Source: a virus. From it: 28,349 nt of DNA. The DNA is taken from positions 1 to 28,349 of the IMG/VR virus record IMGVR_UViG_3300030101_004648; one strand, 5' to 3'. The position numbers were made by a program, and so were the translations under genes. This document shows, piece after piece, positions 15,897 to 22,255 of the stretch. Under the pieces are notes generated by a model. The model searched no databases and had not been told where the DNA came from. It saw only the letters and a list, made by a program, of their open reading frames with translations. The stretch's first letter is position 1. Each line of letters starts with the position of its first letter.

Positions 15897-16507
15897 GCAA
15901 AAAACTTTTAATCGGCATAGATAGGCAGCACACAGGACAGGCCGGTAAACACATTAACAGCGTAGGAGCTGCCAAAGACATTGACGGCAACGGCAATGCA
16001 GATCATTACGAGGGTGAGGCTATATGGACGGCCCGCTATGGCTTGCAAATGGAGATTGAATTACGCGGCATGGGGTATCATCCTTTGCCAATTAGTGACG
16101 GCAGCTACCAACAAAGGGCGGATAGGTTCAATTATTACGCTACGCATTATAATGGTGATGCCTGTTATGTAGCTTTGCATTGCAATGCGGGTGGCGGTGA
16201 TTATAGTGTATTTTTTTACGATTATCGCAGCAGTGAGGGCAAAAGACTTGCGCAGGCAATGGCGGACCAAATGGAGATTATGTGCCCGTATATTGGTGGG
16301 CATCGTATACGCGCTGCGCGTCCGGATGATTGGACAAAAAACGCATTTTACACCATAAAACATATTGGCAACCCCGTTGCAATATGCGCAGAGCCGTTAT
16401 TCTTGGATAACGTAAAACACAGGAGATATTTAACTCAAGCCGGCATGCTACAAATAGGCACGGCAATTGCAAAAGGAATTGACCAATGGATACAAACCAA
16501 ATCGTAA
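15893..16507 (+). CDS. N-acetylmuramoyl-L-alanine amidase endolysin (Amidase_3 type)
   Basis: I start at 15893 (MSKKLLIGID, 204 residues), where ATGA overlaps the hub stop; an upstream in-frame start at 15824 would lie wholly inside the hub gene. The zinc amidase pattern is visible: His13 in IDRQH, Glu42 in EGEAIW, His96 in YVALHCNAGG, and the catalytic Glu167 in AICAEPLFLDN. It cuts the amide bond between muramic acid and the stem peptide. There is no signal peptide and no wall-binding domain, so it is a single-domain enzyme that needs a holin. The next gene supplies that. Length suits a globular endolysin, as in phages of Gram-negative hosts, though this is weak evidence for the host. Confidence 0.9.
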   Translation: MSKKLLIGIDRQHTGQAGKHINSVGAAKDIDGNGNADHYEGEAIWTARYGLQMEIELRGMGYHPLPISDGSYQQRADRFNYYATHYNGDACYVALHCNAGGGDYSVFFYDYRSSEGKRLAQAMADQMEIMCPYIGGHRIRAARPDDWTKNAFYTIKHIGNPVAICAEPLFLDNVKHRRYLTQAGMLQIGTAIAKGIDQWIQTKS

Positions 16508-16812
16508 TGGACCTATTGCCGCAGGGTGGTTTTGCTGCCTTTTTGTTTTGGCTATACTTTACGCAAAAGAAAGACACTGAAAAATTAAGAGAGCAAAACA
16601 AATTAGAGCAGGACGCACTTAGAGAAAGGTACGCCAAGGTGATACAAGACTATCAAACAGAGCGTGACGAGGCACAAAAAGAAGTAAGGCGACAAATAAA
16701 AGAGCTGTCCGATAAAATAATGCAACTACAGACAAAGCTTGTAAAAGCAATTACAAAATTAGAACAATTCGCAATTAGTATGCGAGACATCAAAAAAAAA
16801 GTTGACAGGTAA
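16486..16812 (+). CDS. BhlA/UviB-like holin candidate
   Basis: A 108-residue protein overlapping the amidase end by 22 bases, with AAGGA 8 bases before its ATG. One membrane helix at about residues 12-27 (GGFAAFLFWLYFTQKK) follows a short N-terminal helix, and the rest is a strongly charged coiled coil (Glu/Lys/Gln/Arg-rich). This is the layout of the BhlA/UviB family: short N-terminal segment with one membrane span and a cytoplasmic tail (family from memory). The coiled coil is longer than in typical BhlA proteins. An alternative is an inner-membrane spanin. Its place after the endolysin supports a lysis role. Confidence 0.7.
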   Translation: MDTNQIVMDLLPQGGFAAFLFWLYFTQKKDTEKLREQNKLEQDALRERYAKVIQDYQTERDEAQKEVRRQIKELSDKIMQLQTKLVKAITKLEQFAISMRDIKKKVDR

Positions 16813-16835
16813 ACGAAATTACAATTAAAATAAAA

Positions 16836-16868
16836 CCGTGCTAAAAAAACAGAGGCTTTTTAGCACGG
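16836..16868 (-). terminator. Rho-independent terminator for the reverse strand
   Basis: A 12-bp stem (CCGTGCTAAAAA with TTTTTAGCACGG). On the minus strand the stem is followed by TTTTATTTT, so it stops transcripts that come from the 32-residue peptide gene. On the plus strand no T tract follows. Confidence 0.75.
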
Positions 16869-16880
16869 GTGAAGAAAAGT

Positions 16881-16917
16881 ATTATGGGCTGGTGGGGACT
16901 AGCCCATAATTTTTTTA
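16881..16917 (+). terminator. Rho-independent terminator of the tail-lysis operon
   Basis: A perfect 10-bp stem ATTATGGGCT / AGCCCATAAT with a 10-base loop, followed by T7. It faces the reverse-strand terminator at 16836-16868. Its right arm lies inside the last codons of the reverse-strand peptide gene. Confidence 0.9.
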
Positions 16918-16997
16918 TGGTCGACAACGAGCAAAGCCGTTGCCATGCAGCATAAAGCTATAATTATTGTTTTGGTTATCGCTGCTAAAATTATCAT
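16899..16997 (-). CDS. 32-residue membrane peptide, divergent to the regulator
   Basis: A short reverse-strand frame with a good ribosome site (TAGGAG at 17010-17005, about 7 bases before the ATG at 16997) and a promoter of its own. The product begins MIILAAITKTIIIALCCMA and ends near the basic HKKIMG: one hydrophobic helix with two Cys. Its last codons overlap the plus-strand terminator. A peptide placed divergently to a Cro/C1-type regulator and sharing one operator suggests a regulated function such as superinfection exclusion, lysis control or a signal peptide. This is inferred; small membrane peptides carry no family signal. Confidence 0.55.
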   Translation of the reverse strand: MIILAAITKTIIIALCCMATALLVVDHKKIMG

Positions 16998-17012
16998 AAT
17001 AAATCTCCTAAA

Positions 17013-17043
17013 ATATTAATGTCACACGTTTACAGTGTGTAAA
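17013..17043 (-). promoter_or_regulatory. Reverse promoter of the membrane peptide
   Basis: On the minus strand: TTTACA (17043-17038), a 19-base spacer, then TAATAT (17018-17013). The -35 hexamer is the right half of the shared palindrome at 17028-17044. The spacer is slightly long, so the promoter may need or resist a regulator. Confidence 0.5.
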
Positions 17044-17044
17044 C
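17028..17044. promoter_or_regulatory. Palindromic operator between divergent promoters
   Basis: GTTTAC-AGTGT-GTAAAC, a perfect 6-bp inverted repeat with a 5-base centre. Each half contains TTTACA, which serves as the -35 hexamer of one of the two divergent promoters. A dimer of the regulator encoded at 17092 bound here would block both. The flank also has CACAC (17023-17027) and GTGTG (17035-17039), a partly overlapping symmetry. Confidence 0.6.
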
Positions 17045-17057
17045 ATTATGTTATACC
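17029..17057 (+). promoter_or_regulatory. Forward promoter of the regulator-replication operon
   Basis: TTTACA (17029-17034), a 17-base spacer, then TATACC (17052-17057). It overlaps the palindrome and precedes a leader of about 28 bases with an AAGGAGAG site before the regulator ATG. The -10 hexamer is moderate. Confidence 0.5.
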
Positions 17058-17091
17058 AAGTATTGCATTGTCAATAAAAAAAGGAGAGAAA

Positions 17092-17346
17092 ATGCAAGTA
17101 AAAGACAAATTCCCCGACTACGTGGCAGATATAATCTATCAAGAAAATATTACACAGGCACACTTTGCAAAAAAATGCGGAGTAACACCCGGCGCAGTCA
17201 CACAATGGATTAACGGCACACGACGTCCAAAAATAACGAGACTGAAACATATTATCACTGCTGTAATGCTCATCAAAAAAATTGCTCGCGCAGATGCCAC
17301 AAAAGAGGTTTGCCAAGCATATCTTTTTGAATATGGAATTTTATAA
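17092..17346 (+). CDS. Cro/C1-type (XRE) helix-turn-helix regulator
   Basis: An 84-residue DNA-binding protein; the start at 17092 has AAGGAGAG close by, unlike the longer frame from 17035, which would run through the promoter. Helix-turn-helix: about residues 21-40, NITQAHFAKKCGVTPGAVTQ, followed by WINGTRRPKITRLKHI, the usual recognition helix and third helix. The C-terminal helical part probably makes the dimer. Its gene leads the RusA-primase-helicase operon and faces the reverse-strand peptide across a palindrome, so it is the likely ligand of that operator. There is no C1-type peptidase domain, so it is Cro-like in size. TAATG couples it to rusA. Confidence 0.85.
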   Translation: MQVKDKFPDYVADIIYQENITQAHFAKKCGVTPGAVTQWINGTRRPKITRLKHIITAVMLIKKIARADATKEVCQAYLFEYGIL

Positions 17347-17822
17347 TGTGGATTGACCATTTAGTAAGCGTTTTTTATGAGGTGCCTGTATCATCCGCCA
17401 GGCCGAGATTTAACAAGCACACCGGCCGCGCATACTTGCCGGCAAAGTCTGCCAACGAAGTCACAAGGATTAAAAACTTGATAAAAAAACGGATGAAAGA
17501 ACAATACGTTAGGCAAATACCAAAGCATGTGCCGGTTAGTGTAGTTCTGCATTTTGTGCATAAAAAACCACAAAACCAAAAAAAGTCTACGGAGCGAATA
17601 CCCAAAGTGACGCGGCCTGACATAGATAATTTGTGCAAAACATATTTGGACGCAGCAACCAAAGCACAATTGTGGGTAGATGATAGTCAAGTAAGTAAAT
17701 TACTTTGTGAAGATTACTATGCAGCTACAGACGAGGACCCACATGTAATTTTTAAGGCTAGCTATTGGCTAGATACAAAACAACCCAAGCCGGCTTGGCT
17801 TGAATTTGACCCGGATTTATAA
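17346..17822 (+). CDS. rusA: RusA-family Holliday junction resolvase
   Basis: A 158-residue endonuclease that cuts four-way DNA junctions. The RusA active-site block is present: Asp92 and Asp94 in RPDIDNLCK, Lys98 six residues after the first Asp, and Asp113 in WVDDSQV, 21 residues after Asp92. These spacings equal those of the known D70, D72, K76 and D91 of E. coli RusA. The N-terminus has the usual basic strand and helix (SARPRFN, RIKNLIKKRMKEQ). In phages RusA resolves recombined and replicated DNA before packaging. It is coupled to the regulator by TAATG and followed by the replication genes. Confidence 0.92.
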   Translation: MWIDHLVSVFYEVPVSSARPRFNKHTGRAYLPAKSANEVTRIKNLIKKRMKEQYVRQIPKHVPVSVVLHFVHKKPQNQKKSTERIPKVTRPDIDNLCKTYLDAATKAQLWVDDSQVSKLLCEDYYAATDEDPHVIFKASYWLDTKQPKPAWLEFDPDL

Positions 17823-17824
17823 AA

Positions 17825-18166
17825 ATGGAACGACTATATATTATTGTTAATGATGAAGAAGTAATTAGCGCAAAGAAAGACAAAAAAGAGCTTTTACTGT
17901 TGATTGACAAAATGATTAACCTAGCACAAAAAAACATACCAATGCGACTTTTGCGTGCTTCTAAAATTACAGACAAACCAGAAAAAAACCGCCTAACATT
18001 TGCAGATAGTGAGCATGTAATAATTAATCGTACCAACGAAAATTATACATTATCAAATATAAGAGATTATTTGGTCGCAAATAACTACCCCACAAAGCGG
18101 GGCGGCAGCTGGACAATAACAACAGTGCGCAGGATACAAGCGCGATTAACCAAAAAAAAGCAATAG
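17825..18166 (+). CDS. Small DNA-binding protein with recombinase-like C-terminal motif
   Basis: A 113-residue protein without a good ribosome site, 2 bases after rusA. N-terminal part: LYIIVNDEEVIS, then a Lys/Leu-rich helix. C-terminal part: LSNIRDYLVANNYPTKRGGS, then WTITTVRRIQARL, which matches the end of the Recombinase domain of large serine recombinases (the pattern I-x-x-Y-L-N-x-x-G-x-P-T-x-R-G-G-x-W-x-x-x-T-V-R-R-I-L). The catalytic resolvase domain is absent, so it is not an integrase. It is more likely a small DNA binder that works in replication or control. A decayed recombinase is less likely because the gene is intact and placed in an operon. Confidence 0.65.
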   Translation: MERLYIIVNDEEVISAKKDKKELLLLIDKMINLAQKNIPMRLLRASKITDKPEKNRLTFADSEHVIINRTNENYTLSNIRDYLVANNYPTKRGGSWTITTVRRIQARLTKKKQ

Positions 18167-18174
18167 GAGATACA

Positions 18175-19062
18175 ATGCTTTTATCATTCACCCACTACCC
18201 AAACAAATTTGCCACCAACGGAAAAGAAGAAAAATTAACATTCAGCCAATTTGCAAACGTATTTTTGCAAAGAGACATCCGCGCCAAGAAAGAAGGTAAA
18301 CTATTTGCGCCTGCTATATTTGACGGCAAACGAGCAAAGAAAAACGTGCAATGGGTTACAATGCTCTGCTTTGACATTGACGACGGCACACAATATCAAC
18401 CACCACAAACCAATTATGCCTTTGCAAGCTACACGACACACAGCCACACGCCCGATCTGCACAAATGGCGTTTAATTTTTCCACTAGAGAGACCAATACC
18501 CGCAGAGCATTGGAGATACGCATACAAGGCAGCAAACCAATTTTGGCGCACACTGTATAATACAGGGTCAATAGATACACAATGCAGTGATAGCAGTAGG
18601 ATGTATTATGCACCGTCCTGCCCTCCTAATATGTTAGAGCATGCAAAGGCAGACTACCAAGCCGGCGAAAAATTACAACTGTGCTACGACCATATTATAA
18701 GAGAGCAAGAAAAGAGACAAGAGGAATACAAACGCATACAGGCAGCAAAAGCAAAATTTAAACAACAAAACACACGCAGACACCCGACATACTGGGAACT
18801 TAAAAGAGAGGCACAGATAGAATATGCGACAAACGAGAATTACAGGCGGCATTTGGCGGAGAGTATCGGCACAATTAACGGTGATAAAGTGGAGAATTTT
18901 GATTGTCCTGTGTGCGGTCGCAATGATGCCACGTATTATTTTTTAGACCCAAATAACAATTCGCACAGGGCATATTGTGCACACGTTGAAAGCTGTGGAA
19001 CGCCTGGAGACATAACAAAATTTAGCGTATATTCGCTAGCTGCCTACAATGGTTTTGTATAG
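18175..19062 (+). CDS. Primase-like protein (archaeo-eukaryotic primase type)
   Basis: A 295-residue protein with a good site (TAGGAGAT before the ATG). Motifs: FDIDD (66-70), the metal-binding hhDhD motif of prim-pol enzymes; HSHTPDLHKWRLIFPLERPI (89-108), which resembles the second conserved block; and SDSSRMYYAPSC (138-149). A long charged helix follows, then a zinc-binding C-terminus with Cys244, Cys247, Cys268 and Cys274 in a CPVCG ribbon. It lies directly before a VirE/D5-like helicase, a common pair: the primase lays down primers and the helicase unwinds. No polymerase gene is visible, so elongation would rest on the host. The class is inferred from motifs. Confidence 0.8.
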   Translation: MLLSFTHYPNKFATNGKEEKLTFSQFANVFLQRDIRAKKEGKLFAPAIFDGKRAKKNVQWVTMLCFDIDDGTQYQPPQTNYAFASYTTHSHTPDLHKWRLIFPLERPIPAEHWRYAYKAANQFWRTLYNTGSIDTQCSDSSRMYYAPSCPPNMLEHAKADYQAGEKLQLCYDHIIREQEKRQEEYKRIQAAKAKFKQQNTRRHPTYWELKREAQIEYATNENYRRHLAESIGTINGDKVENFDCPVCGRNDATYYFLDPNNNSHRAYCAHVESCGTPGDITKFSVYSLAAYNGFV

Positions 19063-19071
19063 GAGATTATA

Positions 19072-20526
19072 ATGGGGGATTTAAAATTACTAGACAAAAT
19101 TGCAGAGGCAAAAAAAGAAGTTATTAACCCGCGACATTTTGGCATACCGACAAAAACGCAGATCGTTGGTAACACTGAATTTATGACGTTTAAAGCGTCA
19201 TTCTTTAATGGTTACATGCTTATATCCAAACACCCAAAATATATGGGCCGGGTTAAGTGGTGCAAATTTGACAATGCAATCCATATTGACGGCAAGAAAA
19301 TACAAAATGACTTTGTATTTGATGTTTGCATCTGGATTGCAGGCACATACTGCGTCAACTATCGCAAGGAGATACTGCTGGACATATTGCACAAAATAGC
19401 AATGGATAACGAATATAATAGCATAATGGCAATGCTCAACGGTGAAAAATGGGACGGCCAAAAAAGGATAGATGACTTTTTATATAAGCATTTAGGGGTA
19501 TCTCTTATCTATCACAAAGGCGAAGATATAAACGAGGATACATGCCCCAAAAGACGTGCCAAAATGGACAAAGAAAACAACAGGCGCACAAAGTTAATAC
19601 GCGCATATAGTCGCAAGTTTTTTCTGTCATCTATGGCGCGGATACTGTGGGCAAGTGATGACACACCAATAGACGTCCATACTGTTCTTTGTCTCTATAG
19701 TGGTGAGCAGGGAATCGGCAAAGGATTTACATTAAAAGCATTGTGCTTGAAGCCGCAATACTTTGGCAACACACCCTTTGATGTAGGGCAAAAAGATAGC
19801 ATCCTAATGATACAAGGCAAACAAATCTACGAGATTGCAGAGCTGGCAAAACGTGCAAAGGACGCAGAAATGGAGAAGGCATTTTACAGTGCCAGCGAAG
19901 ACCAAATCGTGATGAAATGGGAGAAATATGCGCGCACGATAGCCCGCAAATGCGTATTTGTTGCCACTACTAACAAGCTTAACATATTGCGAGACAGTAC
20001 CGGCTCGCGTCGTTGGTGGCCTGTCGTTGTTGGTGAGACGTTTGCACCTGGCGAAAAAATAGACATATTGGCAATTAAAAAAGTAGCCTTGCAATTGTGG
20101 TTAGAGGCAAAGCATATTTTGGAATCTGAGATAATACATGCAGGCATACGTTATCCAGCACGCAAGGCAATAGCCCAACAAATTCCAGGATATGAGCAAT
20201 TTATATGGTGGCTGAACGATGAAGAAGAGCAAGCACGAAAGGCAGACCGTGATTTATTTATGGCAGTGCATCCGTGGTTATCAAAGATAAAAAATTATCT
20301 ACAAAATGAGGATAAAATTCGTTTCCACATCAAAAGCGCAGGTGATGCCAGATATTTTGTATTCACCAACTTTGACGGCTTGTTTGAGCATTTGAATATT
20401 GATACAAGCCGGGCACGTCCAAGCGACAGAACAACAATTGAGATGCTACTAACTGAGATTGGTTTTCGCAAGGTCCGCAAACGTTTTGGCACTGAGCAAA
20501 TTACTTGTTGGATAAAAAAGTTATGA
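19072..20526 (+). CDS. VirE/D5-like replicative helicase (P-loop ATPase)
   Basis: A 484-residue protein, TAGGAGAT before the ATG. Walker A is GEQGIGKGF (211-219): after Lys217 comes Gly218 where Ser/Thr is usual; GKG is also known to me in D5/DUF5906-like helicases. Walker B-like IYEIAEL (252-258) follows, then a sensor block with CVFVATTN (294-301) and STGSRRWWPVVV (309-320), whose Arg residues are the arginine finger region of VirE-type ATPases. The N-terminal 130 residues are mixed and the C-terminal part has the helical DNA-binding end. It follows the primase, so unwinding of the origin is the role inferred. The last codons overlap the next small gene (ATGA). Confidence 0.85.
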   Translation: MGDLKLLDKIAEAKKEVINPRHFGIPTKTQIVGNTEFMTFKASFFNGYMLISKHPKYMGRVKWCKFDNAIHIDGKKIQNDFVFDVCIWIAGTYCVNYRKEILLDILHKIAMDNEYNSIMAMLNGEKWDGQKRIDDFLYKHLGVSLIYHKGEDINEDTCPKRRAKMDKENNRRTKLIRAYSRKFFLSSMARILWASDDTPIDVHTVLCLYSGEQGIGKGFTLKALCLKPQYFGNTPFDVGQKDSILMIQGKQIYEIAELAKRAKDAEMEKAFYSASEDQIVMKWEKYARTIARKCVFVATTNKLNILRDSTGSRRWWPVVVGETFAPGEKIDILAIKKVALQLWLEAKHILESEIIHAGIRYPARKAIAQQIPGYEQFIWWLNDEEEQARKADRDLFMAVHPWLSKIKNYLQNEDKIRFHIKSAGDARYFVFTNFDGLFEHLNIDTSRARPSDRTTIEMLLTEIGFRKVRKRFGTEQITCWIKKL

Positions 20527-20660
20527 AGATCTACGCATGGTTTTGCAAGATCCACAACAGGACAGGCGGAGAAAAGCATCTGCCAAAATGCCAGGACGAT
20601 AAAAAAAATTGCTGTTACAACAAAATATTTTTTGGTGAGCAATTAAAATTGTTTAAGTAA
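20523..20660 (+). CDS. 45-residue Cys-rich small protein (possible zinc binder)
   Basis: Starts at the ATGA overlap with the helicase stop and ends before the terminator. It has four Cys (8, 24, 31, 32) and two His (11, 19), with WFCKIHN and LPKCQDDKKNCC as the main blocks, so a small zinc-binding fold is possible. No family is recognised. Translation by coupling is likely, as there is no Shine-Dalgarno site. It is the last gene of the replication operon. Confidence 0.6.
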   Translation: MKIYAWFCKIHNRTGGEKHLPKCQDDKKNCCYNKIFFGEQLKLFK

Positions 20661-20664
20661 ATCC

Positions 20665-20850
20665 TGTGCAGTGTGTGCAGGGCATATTTTGAGACAGTGC
20701 ACGCTATTATCTTCGGATAGTAGCGTTTTTTTTATGCCTTGTGCAGATTTGCACTTAATTTCCCCTATCTCTTAATTAAAGATATAAATAGTAAAGATAA
20801 AGGTTTTTTGCTGCAATTGTGCACACAACTAAAAAAAATAAATGTTGCAC
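20665..20850. promoter_or_regulatory. Cluster of GTGCA/TGCAC motifs before the early genes
   Basis: GTGCA or TGCAC appears at least seven times: TGTGCAG at 20665 and 20674, GTGCAC at 20697 and 20819, the inverted pair GTGCA-GATT-TGCAC at 20741-20754, and TTGCAC at 20845. The stretch between (20755-20810) is AT-rich, with no gene. Such a cluster may be an operator array or a replication origin. Otherwise the 20661-20916 gap holds the terminator and the early promoter only. Confidence 0.4.
20701..20733 (+). terminator. Rho-independent terminator with UUCG loop
   Basis: An 11-bp stem (ACGCTATTATC with GATAGTAGCGT, one G-U pair) closed by the very stable cUUCGg tetraloop and followed by T8 (20726-20733). 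It ends the regulator-replication operon. Confidence 0.95.
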
Positions 20851-20872
20851 ACTTGTTGTACTGTGTTACACT
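20845..20872 (+). promoter_or_regulatory. Early promoter, copy 1
   Basis: TTGCAC (20845-20850), a 16-base spacer, then TACACT (20867-20872). It precedes a leader with the ATGAG-CTCAT hairpin (20879-20897) and ACAGGAGA. The -10 and the leader are repeated at 22572-22635. The -10 match is moderate, so the hexamers are a candidate only; the conserved repeat is the stronger evidence. Confidence 0.5.
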
Positions 20873-20921
20873 TAAAACATGAGAGACAAACGCTCATACT
20901 AAACAGGAGATTACAAATGAC
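20858..20921 (+). repeat. 64-bp promoter-leader cassette, copy 1
   Basis: 63 of 64 bases equal 22572-22635 (only 20866 T against 22580 A). It spans the -10 box, a hairpin with 5-bp stem, the ribosome site and the first codon and a half of the gene at 20917. Downstream coding sequence is not similar. A shared control cassette placed before two unrelated small genes. Confidence 0.95.
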
Positions 20922-21339
20922 TATAAAACAACTTATAAAAGCATGGACCACAAACCCAACAGACCACATTTTAGAATTAATCTTAGACGAGATAGACTGG
21001 CAAGCTGTTCTGAATGATATAACCAACGAAGCTGGCGGCGCTACCTTCTTAGAGTTCTATATTGATACTGAGGGCGTATATTGGTTAGAGGATGCTAATT
21101 TGCGCAGAGAAACGCGATATATCGGCCGTTTGCGTTGTGATAAAGGCGATTACGATTATCTTTGGAGTAACTACGCACACTACAACGTAGATACAGACCT
21201 ATACGACACAGAAGACGGCGAAAGTCTAACAAAACAAGAATTGCGCGCTTTATGTTTAGAGGATGGTTGTTTTGACCAGGAATACGAAAACATGCGCAAC
21301 AACCTTGCACACAGTGCAGTACACAACCTACTAGCATAA
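20917..21339 (+). CDS. Acidic early protein, 140 residues, unknown
   Basis: Starts at 20917, seven bases after ACAGGAGA; a longer frame from 20842 would use the promoter as coding sequence and is rejected. About 28 Asp/Glu against about 11 Lys/Arg, so it is strongly acidic; the middle has DKGDYDYLW and VDTDLYDTEDGES. Blocks include LELILDEIDWQAVLNDI (helix) and an Asp/Glu-rich C-terminal half. Being the first gene after a strong-looking promoter, small and acidic, it fits a host-takeover or anti-defence protein, and acidic DNA mimics such as T7 Ocr are known. That role is a hypothesis; I recognise no family. Confidence 0.75.
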   Translation: MTIKQLIKAWTTNPTDHILELILDEIDWQAVLNDITNEAGGATFLEFYIDTEGVYWLEDANLRRETRYIGRLRCDKGDYDYLWSNYAHYNVDTDLYDTEDGESLTKQELRALCLEDGCFDQEYENMRNNLAHSAVHNLLA

Positions 21340-21342
21340 CAG

Positions 21343-21363
21343 GAGATAACAAATGCCAGTAAT
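21343..21363 (+). repeat. 21-base leader-start repeat, copy 1
   Basis: Identical to 21962-21982. Each covers part of the ribosome site, the spacer and the first codons (MPVI) of a gene. The spacer form GGAGATWACAAATG occurs also before the genes at 20917, 21634 and 22631, so five starts of the early module share one leader design. Confidence 0.9.
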
Positions 21364-21622
21364 AAACGAAGCAATTACAAATTCACTAGATTCTTTTATA
21401 CATCTTGTTTCACAAAAGTACGACTTATCAATTGATGAACTAAATATCATGTGGGTAGAGGGATGTATACTCGTATTTGACAGATACTCACTGGTTGATT
21501 TTTACGTTGAAACATGGCCGGAGTACAAATTATCTAAAATTTTCAAACTTATAAAAGATGATTTAAAAGATGGTTTTCATCTGCAACAAATAACTAATAA
21601 TCTTTACACTTGGATAGGATAA
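21353..21622 (+). CDS. Small early protein, 89 residues, unknown
   Basis: Good ribosome site (CAGGAGAT). The product starts MPVINEAITNSLDSFIHL and is mixed helix and strand with several Asp/Glu and Trp (WVEGCILVFDRYSLVDFYVE). No membrane helix is clear, and no known motif. The gene shares its first four codons and leader with the gene at 21972. Position in the early module gives the only clue to a role. About equal numbers of acidic and hydrophobic residues suggest a globular protein that binds a host partner (inference). Confidence 0.7.
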   Translation: MPVINEAITNSLDSFIHLVSQKYDLSIDELNIMWVEGCILVFDRYSLVDFYVETWPEYKLSKIFKLIKDDLKDGFHLQQITNNLYTWIG

Positions 21623-21633
21623 GGAGATAACAA

Positions 21634-21981
21634 ATGCAAGAGAAAACACATTGTATTTTTTTGGTTTATGCCCAAGTCTACGAAAATAAAGGCTGGCCAG
21701 ATAGTCAAGACTGGCGACCAAAGTTTGGCCAGGAATTTAGTTTAAAGATTAATTATTCTGACCAAAAAAACTACGGAATCATGGATCCAAATGCGTATAG
21801 TGAATTTTTAGAATCCATTTTTAAGAAGTTACTAACTAGTCATAACTCAGATTTATATCTTTATGAATACATGAGCCATGACGTTTGGTTCGGCAACCCC
21901 GTAAAACTAGACAAAAAAAGATTTTATAAATTACTACATAACCAAATACACAATTTTTTAAGAGATAACAAATGCCAGTAA
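21634..21981 (+). CDS. Small early protein, 115 residues, unknown
   Basis: Good site (AAGGAGAT before ATG). It has aromatic-rich blocks (IFLVYAQVYENKGWP, PNAYSEFLESIFKKLL, YLYEYMSHDVWFGNPV) and a basic C-terminal helix. No signal peptide and no recognised domain. The end overlaps the start of the next gene by 10 bases, so both are made together. It is encoded between two genes that share a leader; as the family is unknown, I give no function. Confidence 0.7.
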   Translation: MQEKTHCIFLVYAQVYENKGWPDSQDWRPKFGQEFSLKINYSDQKNYGIMDPNAYSEFLESIFKKLLTSHNSDLYLYEYMSHDVWFGNPVKLDKKRFYKLLHNQIHNFLRDNKCQ

Positions 21982-21982
21982 T
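21962..21982 (+). repeat. 21-base leader-start repeat, copy 2
   Basis: Second copy of 21343-21363, lying in the end of the gene at 21634-21981. Its Shine-Dalgarno base pattern is weaker (AGAGAT instead of GGAGAT), so translation may depend on the gene before it. Confidence 0.9.
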
Positions 21983-22250
21983 CAAAGAAAAAGCAATAAT
22001 CATATCACTAAATAGCGGAGAGCAAATGGTTTTCCGTAACGAAACATTAAGCGACAAGGATGCCATTATCCAAGAGATACTAGACCAGATGCCATACTGT
22101 GAGATTTGCAGTGCTACTCTTGTAACACACAAACCAATAATGCAAATGGATGTAACAGATACAAGCTACGAGGATAACTTGATGCCAGATGATAGCCAAT
22201 ATAAAGAAGATGGGGAATGGCAAACGTATGGTCAAAATAAAATAAGATAA
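21972..22250 (+). CDS. Small early protein, 92 residues, unknown
   Basis: Overlaps the previous gene by 10 bases. It starts MPVIKEKAIIISLNSGEQMVF, has a pair of Cys (MPYCEICSATLV), then an acidic C-terminal half (DVTDTSYEDNLMPDDSQYKEDG). The CxxC pair could bind zinc but a second pair is absent. The shared first codons with the gene at 21353 suggest an origin by local duplication, but the rest does not align well. Function unknown. Confidence 0.7.
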   Translation: MPVIKEKAIIISLNSGEQMVFRNETLSDKDAIIQEILDQMPYCEICSATLVTHKPIMQMDVTDTSYEDNLMPDDSQYKEDGEWQTYGQNKIR

Positions 22251-22255
22251 ACAAC

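Noticed and set aside
17035-17091. Longer N-terminus for the XRE regulator
   Set aside because: The extra 19 codons would be read from the promoter and leader, and the strong AAGGAGAG site points to the ATG at 17092.
20842-20916. Longer N-terminus for the acidic early protein, and the same for the 22631 gene from 22523
   Set aside because: Both extensions are translations of the repeated promoter-leader cassette; ACAGGAGA sites fix the starts at 20917 and 22631.
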